56,994 nucleotides of DNA from contig PWTE01000030.1 of NCBI GenBank assembly GCA_003563915.1, positions 1-56,994 of the forward strand, read 5' to 3'. The position numbers and the translations under genes were made by a program. This DNA is from Nitriliruptoraceae bacterium. GTDB taxonomy: Bacteria; Actinomycetota; Nitriliruptoria; Nitriliruptorales; Nitriliruptoraceae. Under the pieces are notes generated by a model. It saw nothing but the letters and a program-made list of their open reading frames with translations. It was not told the origin of the DNA and searched no databases. How positions within the stretch are numbered: position 1 is the first letter of the stretch; each line of letters opens with the position of its first letter. Below, piece after piece: positions 8,641 through 17,659 of the stretch.

Positions 8641-10071
8641 TTAGTCCTCGATATTGCTCATCACGTGCTTGATCCGGGTGTAGTCCTCCAGGCTGTACAT
8701 GGAGAGGTCCTTACCGTGCCCGGAGTGCTTGAACCCGCCGTGGGGCATCTCCGCCACGATCGGGATGTGGGTGTTGATCCACACCGCGCCGAAGTCCAGC
8801 CCGCGGGCAACGCGCATCGCGCGGCCGTGGTCCTTGGTCCACACGCTGCTCGCCAGGCCGTACCGGACGCCGTTGGCCCACTCGAGCGCCTGTTCCTCGT
8901 CGCTGAAGCCCTGGACGGTGATGACCGGGCCGAAGATCTCGGTCTGGGTCATCTCGTCGTCCTGCTGGAGCCCAGCGACCACCGTCGGCTCGAAGAAGAA
9001 GCCGTCACGCACCATCGGGTTACCGCCCGCGACCACCTCGATGTGGTCGGGTTTGCGCTCGAAGAAGCCCTTGACCCGGTCGTGCTGGTTGACGTTGTTC
9101 AACGGGCCGTAGTCGGGCTCGTCGTCCTCGAAGGGGTCACCGGTCCGGGTGCCCCGCGCCTGCTCCGCCAACGCCGCGACCAGGTCGTCGTGGATCCGCG
9201 GTCCGGCCAGCACACGCGTTGCCGCGGTGCAATCCTGACCGGCGTTGAAGTAGCCAGCGCCGGCGATGCCCTCGGCCGCGGCCTCGACGTCCGCGTCGTC
9301 GAACACGACGACGGGTGCCTTGCCACCCAGTTCCAGGTGGGTGCGCTTGAGGTCACGCGCCACCGACTCGGCGACCTCCATGCCGGCCCTCACAGATCCC
9401 GTGACCGACACCATCTCCGGGATGTCGTGGGTGACCAGCGCACGACCGGTGTCACGATCACCGCAGACCACGTTGACGACCCCGTCCGGCAGGAACTCGC
9501 CCATCACCTCCGCCATGAACACCGTCGAGATGGGGGTCGTGTCGGAGGGCTTCAACACGATCGTGTTGCCCGCAGCCAGCGCCGGCGCGAACTTCCAGAT
9601 CGCCATCATCATCGGGTAGCTCCACGGCGTGACCTGCGCGCACACCCCGATCGGCTCGCGGCGGATCATCGACGTGTGGCCGCGCATGTACTCGCCGGCC
9701 GACCGGCCCTCGAGCACCCGAGCAGCTCCAGCGAAGAAGCGGATCTGGTCGATGCCCGCCGACAGCTCCTCCTCCATCGTGAGGTTGAAGGGCTTGCCGG
9801 TGTTCTCGCACTCGATGCGGACCAGCTCCTCGCCGCGCGCCTCCAGCGCGTCCGCGATCTTGAGCATCGCGAGACTGCGTTCCGCTGGTGTCGCGTCGCG
9901 CCAGCTCGTGAACGCGTCCGCGGCGGCTCGGCAGGCCGCGTCGACGTCCTCCGGGCCCGAGAGCGGTGACGCGCCCGCGACCTTCCCGGTCGACGGATCG
10001 ACCAGGTCGAGGGTGCGTCCGTCCTTGGCGGGCTGCAGCTTGCCGCCGATCAGGTTCTGGGTCTCACGCAT
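8641..10071 (-). CDS. NAD(P)-dependent aldehyde dehydrogenase, gamma-aminobutyraldehyde/betaine-aldehyde type
   Basis: 476 residues from ATG at 10071; GAGGAGG lies about 12 bases upstream. The catalytic nucleophile is C281 ([12 protein letters not shown]), the general base E247 (LELGGKAP) and the NAD-binding motif FTGS-like VSVTGSV at about 221-227. The length and the NAGQDC signature fit gamma-aminobutyraldehyde dehydrogenase (PatD/PuuC) or betaine aldehyde dehydrogenase families. It is the first gene of the minus-strand amine operon, where it would oxidise the aminoaldehyde made by aminotransferase or flavoprotein to the acid (for putrescine, to GABA). The substrate is inferred from context. 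Confidence 0.88.
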   Translation of the reverse strand: MRETQNLIGGKLQPAKDGRTLDLVDPSTGKVAGASPLSGPEDVDAACRAAADAFTSWRDATPAERSLAMLKIADALEARGEELVRIECENTGKPFNLTMEEELSAGIDQIRFFAGAARVLEGRSAGEYMRGHTSMIRREPIGVCAQVTPWSYPMMMAIWKFAPALAAGNTIVLKPSDTTPISTVFMAEVMGEFLPDGVVNVVCGDRDTGRALVTHDIPEMVSVTGSVRAGMEVAESVARDLKRTHLELGGKAPVVVFDDADVEAAAEGIAGAGYFNAGQDCTAATRVLAGPRIHDDLVAALAEQARGTRTGDPFEDDEPDYGPLNNVNQHDRVKGFFERKPDHIEVVAGGNPMVRDGFFFEPTVVAGLQQDDEMTQTEIFGPVITVQGFSDEEQALEWANGVRYGLASSVWTKDHGRAMRVARGLDFGAVWINTHIPIVAEMPHGGFKHSGHGKDLSMYSLEDYTRIKHVMSNIED

Positions 10072-10511
10072 GGGCGTCTCGTCCTCCTCGTCACCTCGGC
10101 GGACCGAACACGTCCACCCGGTGGATCGTCGTCCTGACGCGTGCCGCCCCTCCCGGACGGACCGCACTCCCGTACTCCGTCGGCCTCCGACGGTGTCCAG
10201 GAGGGAACCCTACGACCACCATCGGTGACGTGTCGCTGGAAAAGTGTCTCGTCCAGCGCACGTCGGGTTGGCCAGGTGGAGGAACGAGCAGCCGACCTGG
10301 ACGGATGGCCGAAGCAGATGGCGAGGAACCGGTGAGGTGGCCAAGGCTCCCGGGCGGTGACGTGCGTAGCGTGCCGCGCCGGAACCAAGGGAGGGGACCG
10401 GACGTGGCCGAGCAAGCACCGGTGGGTGTGGCTCCGCGCTACGGGCGTCGGGGGGCTGCTCGGCATGCCAGGGAGTACGCTGGCCGCCTGCACGACGAGG
10501 CGAGGTCGCCG
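10072..10511. promoter_or_regulatory. Divergent control region of the amine catabolism island, with dyad at 10234-10258
   Basis: This 440-base gap separates the minus-strand aldehyde dehydrogenase operon from the plus-strand PucR regulator operon and must hold both promoters. The clearest structure is an inverted repeat CGCTGGA-N11-TCCAGCG at 10234-10258, a reasonable binding site for the adjacent regulator. I could not identify convincing -35/-10 pairs, and no protein-like frame without a better explanation is present. Confidence 0.5.
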
Positions 10512-12047
10512 ATGCCCCTGTGGCTGTCAGAACTGCTGGCCGACCCGGGCCTCGGGGCCGAGGTCGTCGCCGGTCATGCCGGCGTCGACCGCCGCGGACC
10601 GATCCGATGGGCCCACATCTCCGAGCTCCTGGACCCGACCCCGTGGCTCGAGGGTGGTGAGCTCCTGCTCACGACCGGGTTGGGCGTCAAGGACAGCGAG
10701 GAGCTGCAGCGCCGGTTCGTCGCCGGGGTGGCAGAGCGCGGCATCGTCGCCCTGGGCTTTGCGATGGGGGTCTCGCTACCGGACGTGCCGCCGGGGATGC
10801 TCGCGGCCTGCGACGAACTCGACCTCCCGCTGTTCACCCTGCCCTACGAGATCCCGTTCATCGCGGTGAGCCGCCGCGTTGCCCACCACGCGTTCGAGGA
10901 GCGCTACGCGACGCTGCGGCATGCGGTCGACCTGCACCGCCAGGTCCTGGCCGGCGTCATCGGCGAAGAGGGCCTCGACGGGGTGCTCGGCACGGTCGCA
11001 CGCGCGATGCCGACCGCGGCGCTGATCGTGCTCGACTTCACCGGCGCGGAGCTCGCCCGGGTCGATCCCTCGCAGGTCGCCGCTGACCTGGACGCCGCCA
11101 CGCTGTGGCAGGCCGCTCCCCGCGAGCGCAGCCGTGAAGACGTCGAGCAGGACGGTCGGTGGTGGCGTGTGGGCGCCATCACGCTGGGAGATCACACGGA
11201 CGCCGTGATGATCGCGGTCAGCCAGGAGCCGTTGCTGGAGCACGAGGTCCTGCTCTTCGAGCAGGGGGTCGCCGGCGTCAGCCTGGAGCTCGCCCGCCAC
11301 CACTCCGTACGTGATGCGCACCGCACCCGGCTGGACGAACTCCTCGAGGAGGTCACCGCCGGTCGGATCACCACGACGCTGGTCGAGCGTGCGCTGGACC
11401 GGCTGGGCGCCAAGCCGATGGAGCGCTACCGCGTCCTCGCCTTCAGCCGTCCGACGCGGATCCCCGACGCAGCGCTGTGTACGGTCATCGAGGACGCGCT
11501 CGTCACCCTGGGAGCTCCGCTCGTCGGCCACCTCGACGGCATCGTCCACGCGATCGTCCCGGATCCGAGCGATGCGGCTGAGGCGGTGGCCGCGGCGCTG
11601 GACCGCCGTGGCTGGCCAGACGTCCACATCGGACGCAGCCGGGCGAAGACCGAGTGGGAGGCGCTGCGCGCGGCGTTGCGGGAGGCGCACGTCGCGATCC
11701 ACCTGGACTCCCCTGCCACCATCCGCGACGTCGACAGTCTCGGTCTCTCCGGACTCCTGGCGGGCATCCGCGACGACCTTGGCGCGGCCGACTTCGTGAC
11801 CCAGGTCCTGGGCCCCGTCCTGGACCACGACCGCGAGGGCTCGAGCAACCTGATCGCGACGTTGCGCGCCTACCTCTCCCACGGCTGCCGGCCCGGTCCC
11901 GCCGCGGAGCAGCTCTGCGTGCACCGGCACACCCTCAGCTACCGCCTCGACCGGATCCGCGAGCTGACCGGACGCGATCCCCGTTCCGGTGAGCACCTGA
12001 TCGAGTACGGCCTCGCGCTGGAGCTGCTGGAGCGACCCACACCGTGA
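10512..12047 (+). CDS. PucR-family transcriptional regulator
   Basis: 511 residues from ATG at 10512, with GAGGCGAGG upstream. Residues 1-125 match the PucR N-terminal sensory domain (start PLWLSELLADPGLGAEVVAG; ELLLTTGLG near 50-58). The middle is GGDEF-like/CdaR-type, and the C-terminus (about 450-508) is the PucR helix-turn-helix with the typical AEQLCVHRHTLSYRLDRIRE. Such regulators commonly activate purine, amine or amino-acid catabolic operons and respond to a pathway metabolite. It is divergent from the polyamine operon and leads its own operon, overlapping the next gene by GTGA. It is the likely controller of both sides of the island. Confidence 0.88.
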   Translation: MPLWLSELLADPGLGAEVVAGHAGVDRRGPIRWAHISELLDPTPWLEGGELLLTTGLGVKDSEELQRRFVAGVAERGIVALGFAMGVSLPDVPPGMLAACDELDLPLFTLPYEIPFIAVSRRVAHHAFEERYATLRHAVDLHRQVLAGVIGEEGLDGVLGTVARAMPTAALIVLDFTGAELARVDPSQVAADLDAATLWQAAPRERSREDVEQDGRWWRVGAITLGDHTDAVMIAVSQEPLLEHEVLLFEQGVAGVSLELARHHSVRDAHRTRLDELLEEVTAGRITTTLVERALDRLGAKPMERYRVLAFSRPTRIPDAALCTVIEDALVTLGAPLVGHLDGIVHAIVPDPSDAAEAVAAALDRRGWPDVHIGRSRAKTEWEALRAALREAHVAIHLDSPATIRDVDSLGLSGLLAGIRDDLGAADFVTQVLGPVLDHDREGSSNLIATLRAYLSHGCRPGPAAEQLCVHRHTLSYRLDRIRELTGRDPRSGEHLIEYGLALELLERPTP

Positions 12048-13423
12048 CGGTCAGCTTCTGGCTCGAGGATGCGCAGGACGACCTGGCGCCGAGGCCGCCG
12101 CTGGATGGTGACGTCGACGTCGACGTGCTGATCGTCGGGGCCGGGTTCACCGGCCTCTGGACCGCGCTGGAGGTGCTGCGCCGCGACCCGTCGGCCGAGG
12201 TGCTGATCTGCGAGGCCCAGGTGGCAGGGTTCGGCGCGTCGGGACGCAACGGTGCCTGGCTGTCGCCCTACATCGCGGTGACACCTGCCGAGTTGGCGCG
12301 TCGCAGCTCCCCCGCGACCGCCCGCCTGACGCTCGAGACGATGCGCGCGACGGTCGACGAGGTGATCAACACCTGCCGCGACGAGGGGATCGATGCGCAG
12401 GCGCGCAAGGGCGGGCTGCTCCGGCTGGCGCGGGGCCAGCAGGAACTCCCCGCCGTCGAAGGCGCGCTGCGTCAGCTCACCGCGATCGATGCGCTCGGGG
12501 AGGTGCGCGCGTTGGATGCCGACGAGGTCGCCGAGCGGGTCCGCGTCGCAGGTGCCCAGCGCGCGCTGTTCGACCCGAACGCCGCCGCGATCCACCCCGG
12601 GCGACTGGTCCGGGGTCTCGCCCGCGCCGTCGAACGTCGCGGCGGCCGGATCGCCGAGGGCACCCCGGTGACCGACGTGAGCGGACGCCGTCAGGGACAG
12701 CGGGGGACCGCGACGACCCCGACCGGCACCGTCCGTGCGGAGACGGTCGTCCTGGCCTGCGAAGCCTGGCTGTCACAGCTCCCTGGCCGTCATCGGGACC
12801 TCATGCCCGTGTACTCGCTGATCGTGCTGACGGAGCCGCTGAGCGATGCCGCATGGGAGGAGCTCGGGTGGGGTGGTCACGAGCTGCTGTCATCCCACCG
12901 CTACACCGTCGACTACCTCTCACGGACCATCGACGGCCGCATCCTCTTCGGAGGACGAGGGGCCCCCTACCACTTCGGGTCACGTATCTCTCCCGCCTAC
13001 GACCGGCACGGGCCCACCCACGACCTGCTCCGCGACCAGCTGCGGACGTGGTTCCCGTCGCTGACCGGCGTCCGGTTCAGCCACGCGTGGGGCGGACCAC
13101 TCGGGATGCCTCGGGACTGGATGCCGACGTTCCACCTCGACGCGGACTCGGGCATCGGCGGCGCGTACGGCTACACGGGGCAGGGGGTAGCGACCAGCAA
13201 CCTCGCCGGACGCGTGCTGGCCGACCTGATCGTCACGGGCGAGACCGAACACGCCGACCTGCCCATGGTCGGCCACCGCTCGCGTCGGTGGGAACCGGAA
13301 CCCCTGCGGTGGTTGGGAGCGCGCTACCTCCAACGAGCACTGACGAGGCTGGACGCACGCACCGCCAGCTCCGGACGACCCCCGACCGGACGCACCCTGG
13401 CAGAACGCCTCCTGCGCCACTGA
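12044..13423 (+). CDS. FAD-dependent amine oxidoreductase (DAO family, PuuB-like), second copy
   Basis: 459 residues from GTG at 12044, overlapping the PucR gene stop by four bases (GTGA). The FAD motif is VLIVGAGFTGLWTALEVL (about 29-46), followed by GFGASGRNGAWLSPY. Near the C-terminus AYGYTGQGVATSNLAGRVLAD contacts FAD in this family. It is clearly paralogous to the enzyme at 4624-5994 but divergent, which suggests a different amine substrate. Translational coupling to the regulator suggests its expression is matched with that of PucR. The product would be an aldehyde or imine plus hydrogen peroxide or reduced acceptor. Confidence 0.82.
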   Translation: MTVSFWLEDAQDDLAPRPPLDGDVDVDVLIVGAGFTGLWTALEVLRRDPSAEVLICEAQVAGFGASGRNGAWLSPYIAVTPAELARRSSPATARLTLETMRATVDEVINTCRDEGIDAQARKGGLLRLARGQQELPAVEGALRQLTAIDALGEVRALDADEVAERVRVAGAQRALFDPNAAAIHPGRLVRGLARAVERRGGRIAEGTPVTDVSGRRQGQRGTATTPTGTVRAETVVLACEAWLSQLPGRHRDLMPVYSLIVLTEPLSDAAWEELGWGGHELLSSHRYTVDYLSRTIDGRILFGGRGAPYHFGSRISPAYDRHGPTHDLLRDQLRTWFPSLTGVRFSHAWGGPLGMPRDWMPTFHLDADSGIGGAYGYTGQGVATSNLAGRVLADLIVTGETEHADLPMVGHRSRRWEPEPLRWLGARYLQRALTRLDARTASSGRPPTGRTLAERLLRH

Positions 13424-13513
13424 CGTCGCTCGGAGGCCGACCTACCGGGAGGTCGAGCACGACCTACCCGGCGTGAGACGAGACCCGAGCCCAGAGCAGG
13501 TAGGAGACGGACC

Positions 13514-15949
13514 GTGGCGTTACCGGAGCGAGCTCAGGTGGTCGTGGTCGGCGGGGGGATCATCGGTTGCAGCGTGGCCTACCACCTCGCCCGCCGTGGG
13601 GTGACCGATGTCCTCCTGCTCGAGCAGGGGCAACTCACGGGCGGGACCACGTGGCACGCCGCCGGCCTGGTCTCGCAGTTGAAATCCTGCCACAGCTTGA
13701 CGTCACTGGCGACCTACTCCACCCGGCTCTTCGAGGCCCTGGAGGACGAGACGGGCCAGGCGACCGGCTACCGCACCACCGGGTCGATCTCGGTCGCTTC
13801 CGACCCAGCGCGCTGGCAGGAGCTACTCCGGGGAGCATCGATGGCGCAGACGGTCGGGGTCGACGCACACATCATCGATCTGGACGAGGTCCGTCACCAC
13901 TGGCCCCTGCTCCGCACCGATGATCTGGTCGGCGCGATCCACATCCCCCGCGACGGACAGACGAGCCCCGTGGACACCACCATGGCCCTGGCGAAGGGCG
14001 CCAAGGATCGCGGGGTACGGGTCCTCGAAGGTGTGGAGGTCACGGGACTGCGTCGCGATGGCGATCGCGCCACCGGGGTGGACACCGTCCTCGGCACCGT
14101 CGAGGCCGAAACGGTCGTGCTCTGCGCCGGCATGTGGACCCGACAGCTGGCGGCCAGCGTCGGGGTGAACGTTGCGCTGCAGGCATGCGAGCACTTCTAC
14201 CTCGTGACGGCTCCGATCGACGGGCTGACCGCGGGGATGCCAACGGTCCGCGACCCCGGTGGGTACACCTACCTCAAGGAGGAGACCGGCAAGCTGATGG
14301 TCGGCTTCTTCGAACCCCGGGGCAAGGTCTGGAAGCTCGATGGCATCCCCCGTGACTTCTCCTTCGCTTCCCTGCCCGAGGACTGGGAGCACATCGGCCC
14401 GGTCTTCGAGCGGGCGGTCCATCGCCTACCTGCCCTGGCCGAAACCGGTCTGCAACTGTTCTTCAACGGCCCGGAAGCGTTCACGCCGGACGGGCACTAC
14501 CACCTGGGGGAGGCCCCGGAACTGGATCGTTGCTTCGTCGCGGCAGGCTTCAACTCGGTCGGGATCCAGTCAGCGGGTGGGGCGGGCTGGGCGCTGGCCG
14601 ACTGGATCATCGACGGGCACCCCCCGCTGGACCTGTGGCCGGTCGACATCCGTCGAACGTTCCCGTTCGAGTCGACGCCCGCCTTCCTCCAGCAGCGGAT
14701 CCCCGAGAGCCTCGGACTCCTCTACGCGATGCACTGGCCGTTCCGTCAGTACGAGAGCGCGCGCGGGATGTTCACCTCCCCCCTCCACGAACGCCTGATC
14801 GACGCCGGTGCGGTCTTCGGCAGCGTGGCCGGCTGGGAACGCCCCAACTGGTTCGCGCTCCCCGACCAGGACCGCGAGTACCGGTACTCGTACGACCGAC
14901 AGAACTGGTTCGAGGTCTGCGGACTCGAGTGCAACGCCGTACGGACCGCGGTCGGCCTGTTCGACCAGAGCTCCTTCGCCAAGTTCCGGGTGACCGGACC
15001 GGACGCGCGGCAGCTCCTCGATCGGCTGAGCGCGAACCGGGTCGACGTCGAGCCGGGACGGGTGGTCTACACCCCGTGGTGCAACCAGCGGGGTGGCATC
15101 GAAGCCGACCTCACCGTGACCCGCCGGGGGGAGGAGGACTTCCTCGTCGTGTCGGCCGCAGCGACCCGCACGCGCGATCTGGCCTGGCTGACACGACACG
15201 CGCGTGGCCTCGCGGTCGACATCCAGGACGTCACCGATCGGCTGGCTGTGCTCGGCGTGATGGGGCCCCGCTCACGTGAGCTCCTGGGCGAGCTCACCGC
15301 TGCCGACCTGAGCGACGGCGCCGCCCCCTTCGGCTCCGCGCGGGACATCGAGATCGCAGGTGTGCCCGTCCTGGCGTTGCGGATGAGCTACGTCGGCGGT
15401 CTCGGCTGGGAGCTCTACGTGGCAGCGGCGGACGCCACGCGTCTGTACGACGCCATCCTCGCCGCCGGCCAGCGTCACGGCCTGCGTCACGCCGGGTTCC
15501 ACGCGATGAACTCGCTGCGACTGGAAGCCGGCTACCGACACTGGGGCGATGACCTGTCCGACCAGGACACCCCGCTCGAAGCCGGCCTCGGCTTCGCTGT
15601 GGCCTTCGACAAGCCGGGAGGGTTCATCGGGCGTGACGCGTTGGCACGCCAACGTGACCTGCCACGCACCAAGCGGCTCGTGCAGTTCCGGCTCGAGGAT
15701 CCGGCGCGACTGCTCTACCACGACGAGCCGATCCTCCGCGACGGACAGCTCGTGGGACGCACCTCGTCGGCGATGTGGAGCTACACCGAACAGCGTGCCC
15801 TCGCGATGGGCTACGTCGAGTCCGACCGCGAGGTGGACCGGGCCTACCTCGACGGCGGCACCTGGGAGATCGAGGTCGCGACGGACCGCGTCCCCGCGAC
15901 CGCATCCCTCCGCCCCTTCCACGACCCGTCGGGAGCGTCCGATGGCTGA
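13514..15949 (+). CDS. Dimethylglycine/sarcosine dehydrogenase-like flavoprotein with GcvT-type C-terminal domain
   Basis: 811 residues from GTG at 13514 with AGGAGA upstream. The N-terminal half is a DAO-type FAD domain (VVVVGGGIIGCSVAYHLAR, residues 9-27). The motif TTWHAAGL places H48 where mammalian dimethylglycine and sarcosine dehydrogenases attach FAD covalently. From about residue 420 onward there is a glycine-cleavage T-protein/aminomethyltransferase domain (EVCGLECNAVRTAVGLFDQS, later FHAMNSLRLEAGYRHWGDDL). In the family these enzymes N-demethylate methylated glycines and pass one-carbon units to tetrahydrofolate. Which methylated amine is used here is unknown. It follows the FAD gene by 90 bases and overlaps the VOC gene. 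Confidence 0.85.
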   Translation: MALPERAQVVVVGGGIIGCSVAYHLARRGVTDVLLLEQGQLTGGTTWHAAGLVSQLKSCHSLTSLATYSTRLFEALEDETGQATGYRTTGSISVASDPARWQELLRGASMAQTVGVDAHIIDLDEVRHHWPLLRTDDLVGAIHIPRDGQTSPVDTTMALAKGAKDRGVRVLEGVEVTGLRRDGDRATGVDTVLGTVEAETVVLCAGMWTRQLAASVGVNVALQACEHFYLVTAPIDGLTAGMPTVRDPGGYTYLKEETGKLMVGFFEPRGKVWKLDGIPRDFSFASLPEDWEHIGPVFERAVHRLPALAETGLQLFFNGPEAFTPDGHYHLGEAPELDRCFVAAGFNSVGIQSAGGAGWALADWIIDGHPPLDLWPVDIRRTFPFESTPAFLQQRIPESLGLLYAMHWPFRQYESARGMFTSPLHERLIDAGAVFGSVAGWERPNWFALPDQDREYRYSYDRQNWFEVCGLECNAVRTAVGLFDQSSFAKFRVTGPDARQLLDRLSANRVDVEPGRVVYTPWCNQRGGIEADLTVTRRGEEDFLVVSAAATRTRDLAWLTRHARGLAVDIQDVTDRLAVLGVMGPRSRELLGELTAADLSDGAAPFGSARDIEIAGVPVLALRMSYVGGLGWELYVAAADATRLYDAILAAGQRHGLRHAGFHAMNSLRLEAGYRHWGDDLSDQDTPLEAGLGFAVAFDKPGGFIGRDALARQRDLPRTKRLVQFRLEDPARLLYHDEPILRDGQLVGRTSSAMWSYTEQRALAMGYVESDREVDRAYLDGGTWEIEVATDRVPATASLRPFHDPSGASDG

Positions 15950-16370
15950 GCCGCTGCTACGACCCAAGAGCTGGCAGGTCGTCCTCGAAGCCCCCGATGC
16001 ACGCGTCGAGGCCGAGTTCTGGCGCGAACTGCTCGGTCTGGTGTACCGGCCCGGCCAGGAGCCACCGAGGACACCGGGACAGGTGGAGCAGCCACCCGAC
16101 TGGTTGGACCTGGACCATCCTGACGGCACCCCGTTCCTGGCGGTCCAGCGCGTCGACCGCCTGCGGCGTACCACCTGGCCTGAGGCCACGGTGCCGCAGC
16201 AGCTCCACCTGGACCTGACGCTCGCCGACCGAGCAAAGCTGGAGGCGGGCCACGAGCAGGTGCTCGCCCTGGGAGGCGAACTCCGGCTCGACCGCACGGA
16301 CGATCCCGTGGAACCGCTCCGGGTCTACGTCGACCCGGCAGGCCACACCTTCTGCCTGCTGGTCGGGTAG
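15942..16370 (+). CDS. VOC-family (glyoxalase-like) protein
   Basis: 142 residues from ATG at 15942, overlapping the end of the flavoprotein gene by eight bases. It has the two-module beta-alpha-beta-beta-beta pattern of the vicinal oxygen chelate fold: LEAPDARVEAEFWRELLGL at the start and a C-terminal VYVDPAGHTFCLLVG. Members are glyoxalases, dioxygenases or resistance proteins; residues for a specific activity are not evident. Its coupling to the dimethylglycine dehydrogenase-like gene suggests an accessory step in the same pathway, such as aldehyde handling. That link is inference. Confidence 0.75.
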   Translation: MAEPLLRPKSWQVVLEAPDARVEAEFWRELLGLVYRPGQEPPRTPGQVEQPPDWLDLDHPDGTPFLAVQRVDRLRRTTWPEATVPQQLHLDLTLADRAKLEAGHEQVLALGGELRLDRTDDPVEPLRVYVDPAGHTFCLLVG

Positions 16371-16396
16371 CGCACCGGTCGGACCACCGCCGGCGT

Positions 16397-16945
16397 TCAG
16401 CCCACGGGTCGTGCGAACAGCTGCGGGTCGCACACCCCCAGCGTGTCGAACATGCGCCCGACGTTGAGGAAGGTCGTGATCACGGCGTTGAGCTCGAGGA
16501 GCTGCCCGGCGTCCCAGTGGGCGTGGAGGTCGTCCCAGATGTCGTCACCGACGTCGTTGGCGTCGACCGCGATCTGTTCGATCAGGGCGAAGACCGCCCG
16601 CTCGGCGTCGGAGAACCGCGGGCTGTCCTCCCAGATCGAGTTGTTCAGGTCCCCGATGCGTTCGGGGCTGTTGCCGAGCTCCACCGCCAGCCGCTCGTGC
16701 GCGCCGTAGCTGTAGTGGGCGCCGGTCGCCCGTAGGGTCTTCAGGATCACGAGCTCCTTGAAGGCCCAACTGACCCGGCCCTCGCCAAGCGCCTCGATGA
16801 CGAACCCGGTGATCGAGGCACAGAACGCCGGGTTCGTCCCCAGCGCCTTCACGAAGTTCGGGACGTGGCCGAAGTACTCCTCGGCGGCCCGGTAGGTCTC
16901 CTGGATGTCGTCGGTGGGGGTGTCGATCAGTGCGGTGGCTGCCAT
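16397..16945 (-). CDS. Carboxymuconolactone decarboxylase/AhpD-like protein lacking the CxxC pair
   Basis: 182 residues from ATG at 16945 with GAAGGAGA upstream. The all-helical CMD/AhpD fold is recognisable (FKELVILKTLRATGAHYSYGAHE). In AhpD the core reads GCHYCVGAHE; here the two cysteines are Ala76 and Ser79, while the His (H83) is kept. The protein therefore cannot work as a classical thiol peroxidase partner. It starts 11 bases after the stop of the CxxC-containing homologue upstream, so the two are co-transcribed and may form a hetero-oligomer. The true reaction is unknown. Confidence 0.8.
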   Translation of the reverse strand: MAATALIDTPTDDIQETYRAAEEYFGHVPNFVKALGTNPAFCASITGFVIEALGEGRVSWAFKELVILKTLRATGAHYSYGAHERLAVELGNSPERIGDLNNSIWEDSPRFSDAERAVFALIEQIAVDANDVGDDIWDDLHAHWDAGQLLELNAVITTFLNVGRMFDTLGVCDPQLFARPVG

Positions 16946-16956
16946 GGCGGTCTCCT

Positions 16957-17595
16957 TCAGGCCGAGGGTGCTTGGGCGAGGAAGTGCTCGAGGTGCTGCT
17001 TGGACGCGGCCGAGGTGGGCGGCTCCACGTCGAACAGCACCGGTTCGTGGCCGTGCCACACCGGCTCGAGCTCGACCCCCATCGCGTCCCCGAACTTCGA
17101 GACCTGCAGGTAGGCACCGATCGTGGCGACGATCTCGACGATCTGGCCGTCGTCGTAGTGCTCCTTGACCCGTCGCCAGACCTCGCGTGGGATCTGCTCC
17201 GGATCCAGGACGACGTGGGCGCACAGGTCCAGGATCGCCACCTCGGCCGCCGAGTAGTGGGGCGACTGGCGGTACTCGACCCCCACGATGTCGGCCTGCT
17301 TCTCCGCCGAGACTCCCAGACGGGCCGACACGACCTCGTGCTGAGTGACGCAGTAGAGACAATCGCCCATCTTGGTGGACTTGAGGATCAGCAGTTCCTT
17401 GTCGATCCAGCTCAGACGGGGGCCCTCCTGCAGGATGTCGAAGTAGATCTGCCACATCTTCTGGGCGATCTCCGGGGCGTTGCCCGTGATCTTGAAGATG
17501 TTGAGGACCATCTCGAACCGGGCCTCGGCATCCTCGTAGACCTGCTTGGTGATCGGATCGGCATCCTCCGGTTCGATGTACGGCAGCCTCGCCAT
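16957..17595 (-). CDS. AhpD/carboxymuconolactone decarboxylase-family protein with CxxC
   Basis: 212 residues from ATG at 17595 with GAAGGGAGAG upstream. The CMD domain holds C79-x2-C82-x3-H86 (GDCLYCVTQHE), the AhpD redox arrangement. In the family these are alkylhydroperoxidase-like or uncharacterised oxidoreductases acting in the cytoplasm. The C-terminal tail of about 35 residues after the domain is variable. It is the first gene of a two-gene operon driven by a strong promoter that is covered by a dyad site, divergent from a TetR regulator. The substrate is not known. Confidence 0.82.
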   Translation of the reverse strand: MARLPYIEPEDADPITKQVYEDAEARFEMVLNIFKITGNAPEIAQKMWQIYFDILQEGPRLSWIDKELLILKSTKMGDCLYCVTQHEVVSARLGVSAEKQADIVGVEYRQSPHYSAAEVAILDLCAHVVLDPEQIPREVWRRVKEHYDDGQIVEIVATIGAYLQVSKFGDAMGVELEPVWHGHEPVLFDVEPPTSAASKQHLEHFLAQAPSA

Positions 17596-17645
17596 CGCGC
17601 TCTCCCTTCGCTCCCGGGCGGCACCTCTTTCTGAAGCACCTGCTC

Positions 17646-17659
17646 CACAACTGTTTGTG
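17646..17659. promoter_or_regulatory. Candidate TetR operator
   Basis: Perfect dyad CACAA-CTGT-TTGTG. It overlaps the -10 hexamer of the promoter reading toward the AhpD-like genes, so a bound repressor would occlude RNA polymerase. The neighbouring divergent TetR gene is the obvious candidate to bind it. Confidence 0.6.
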
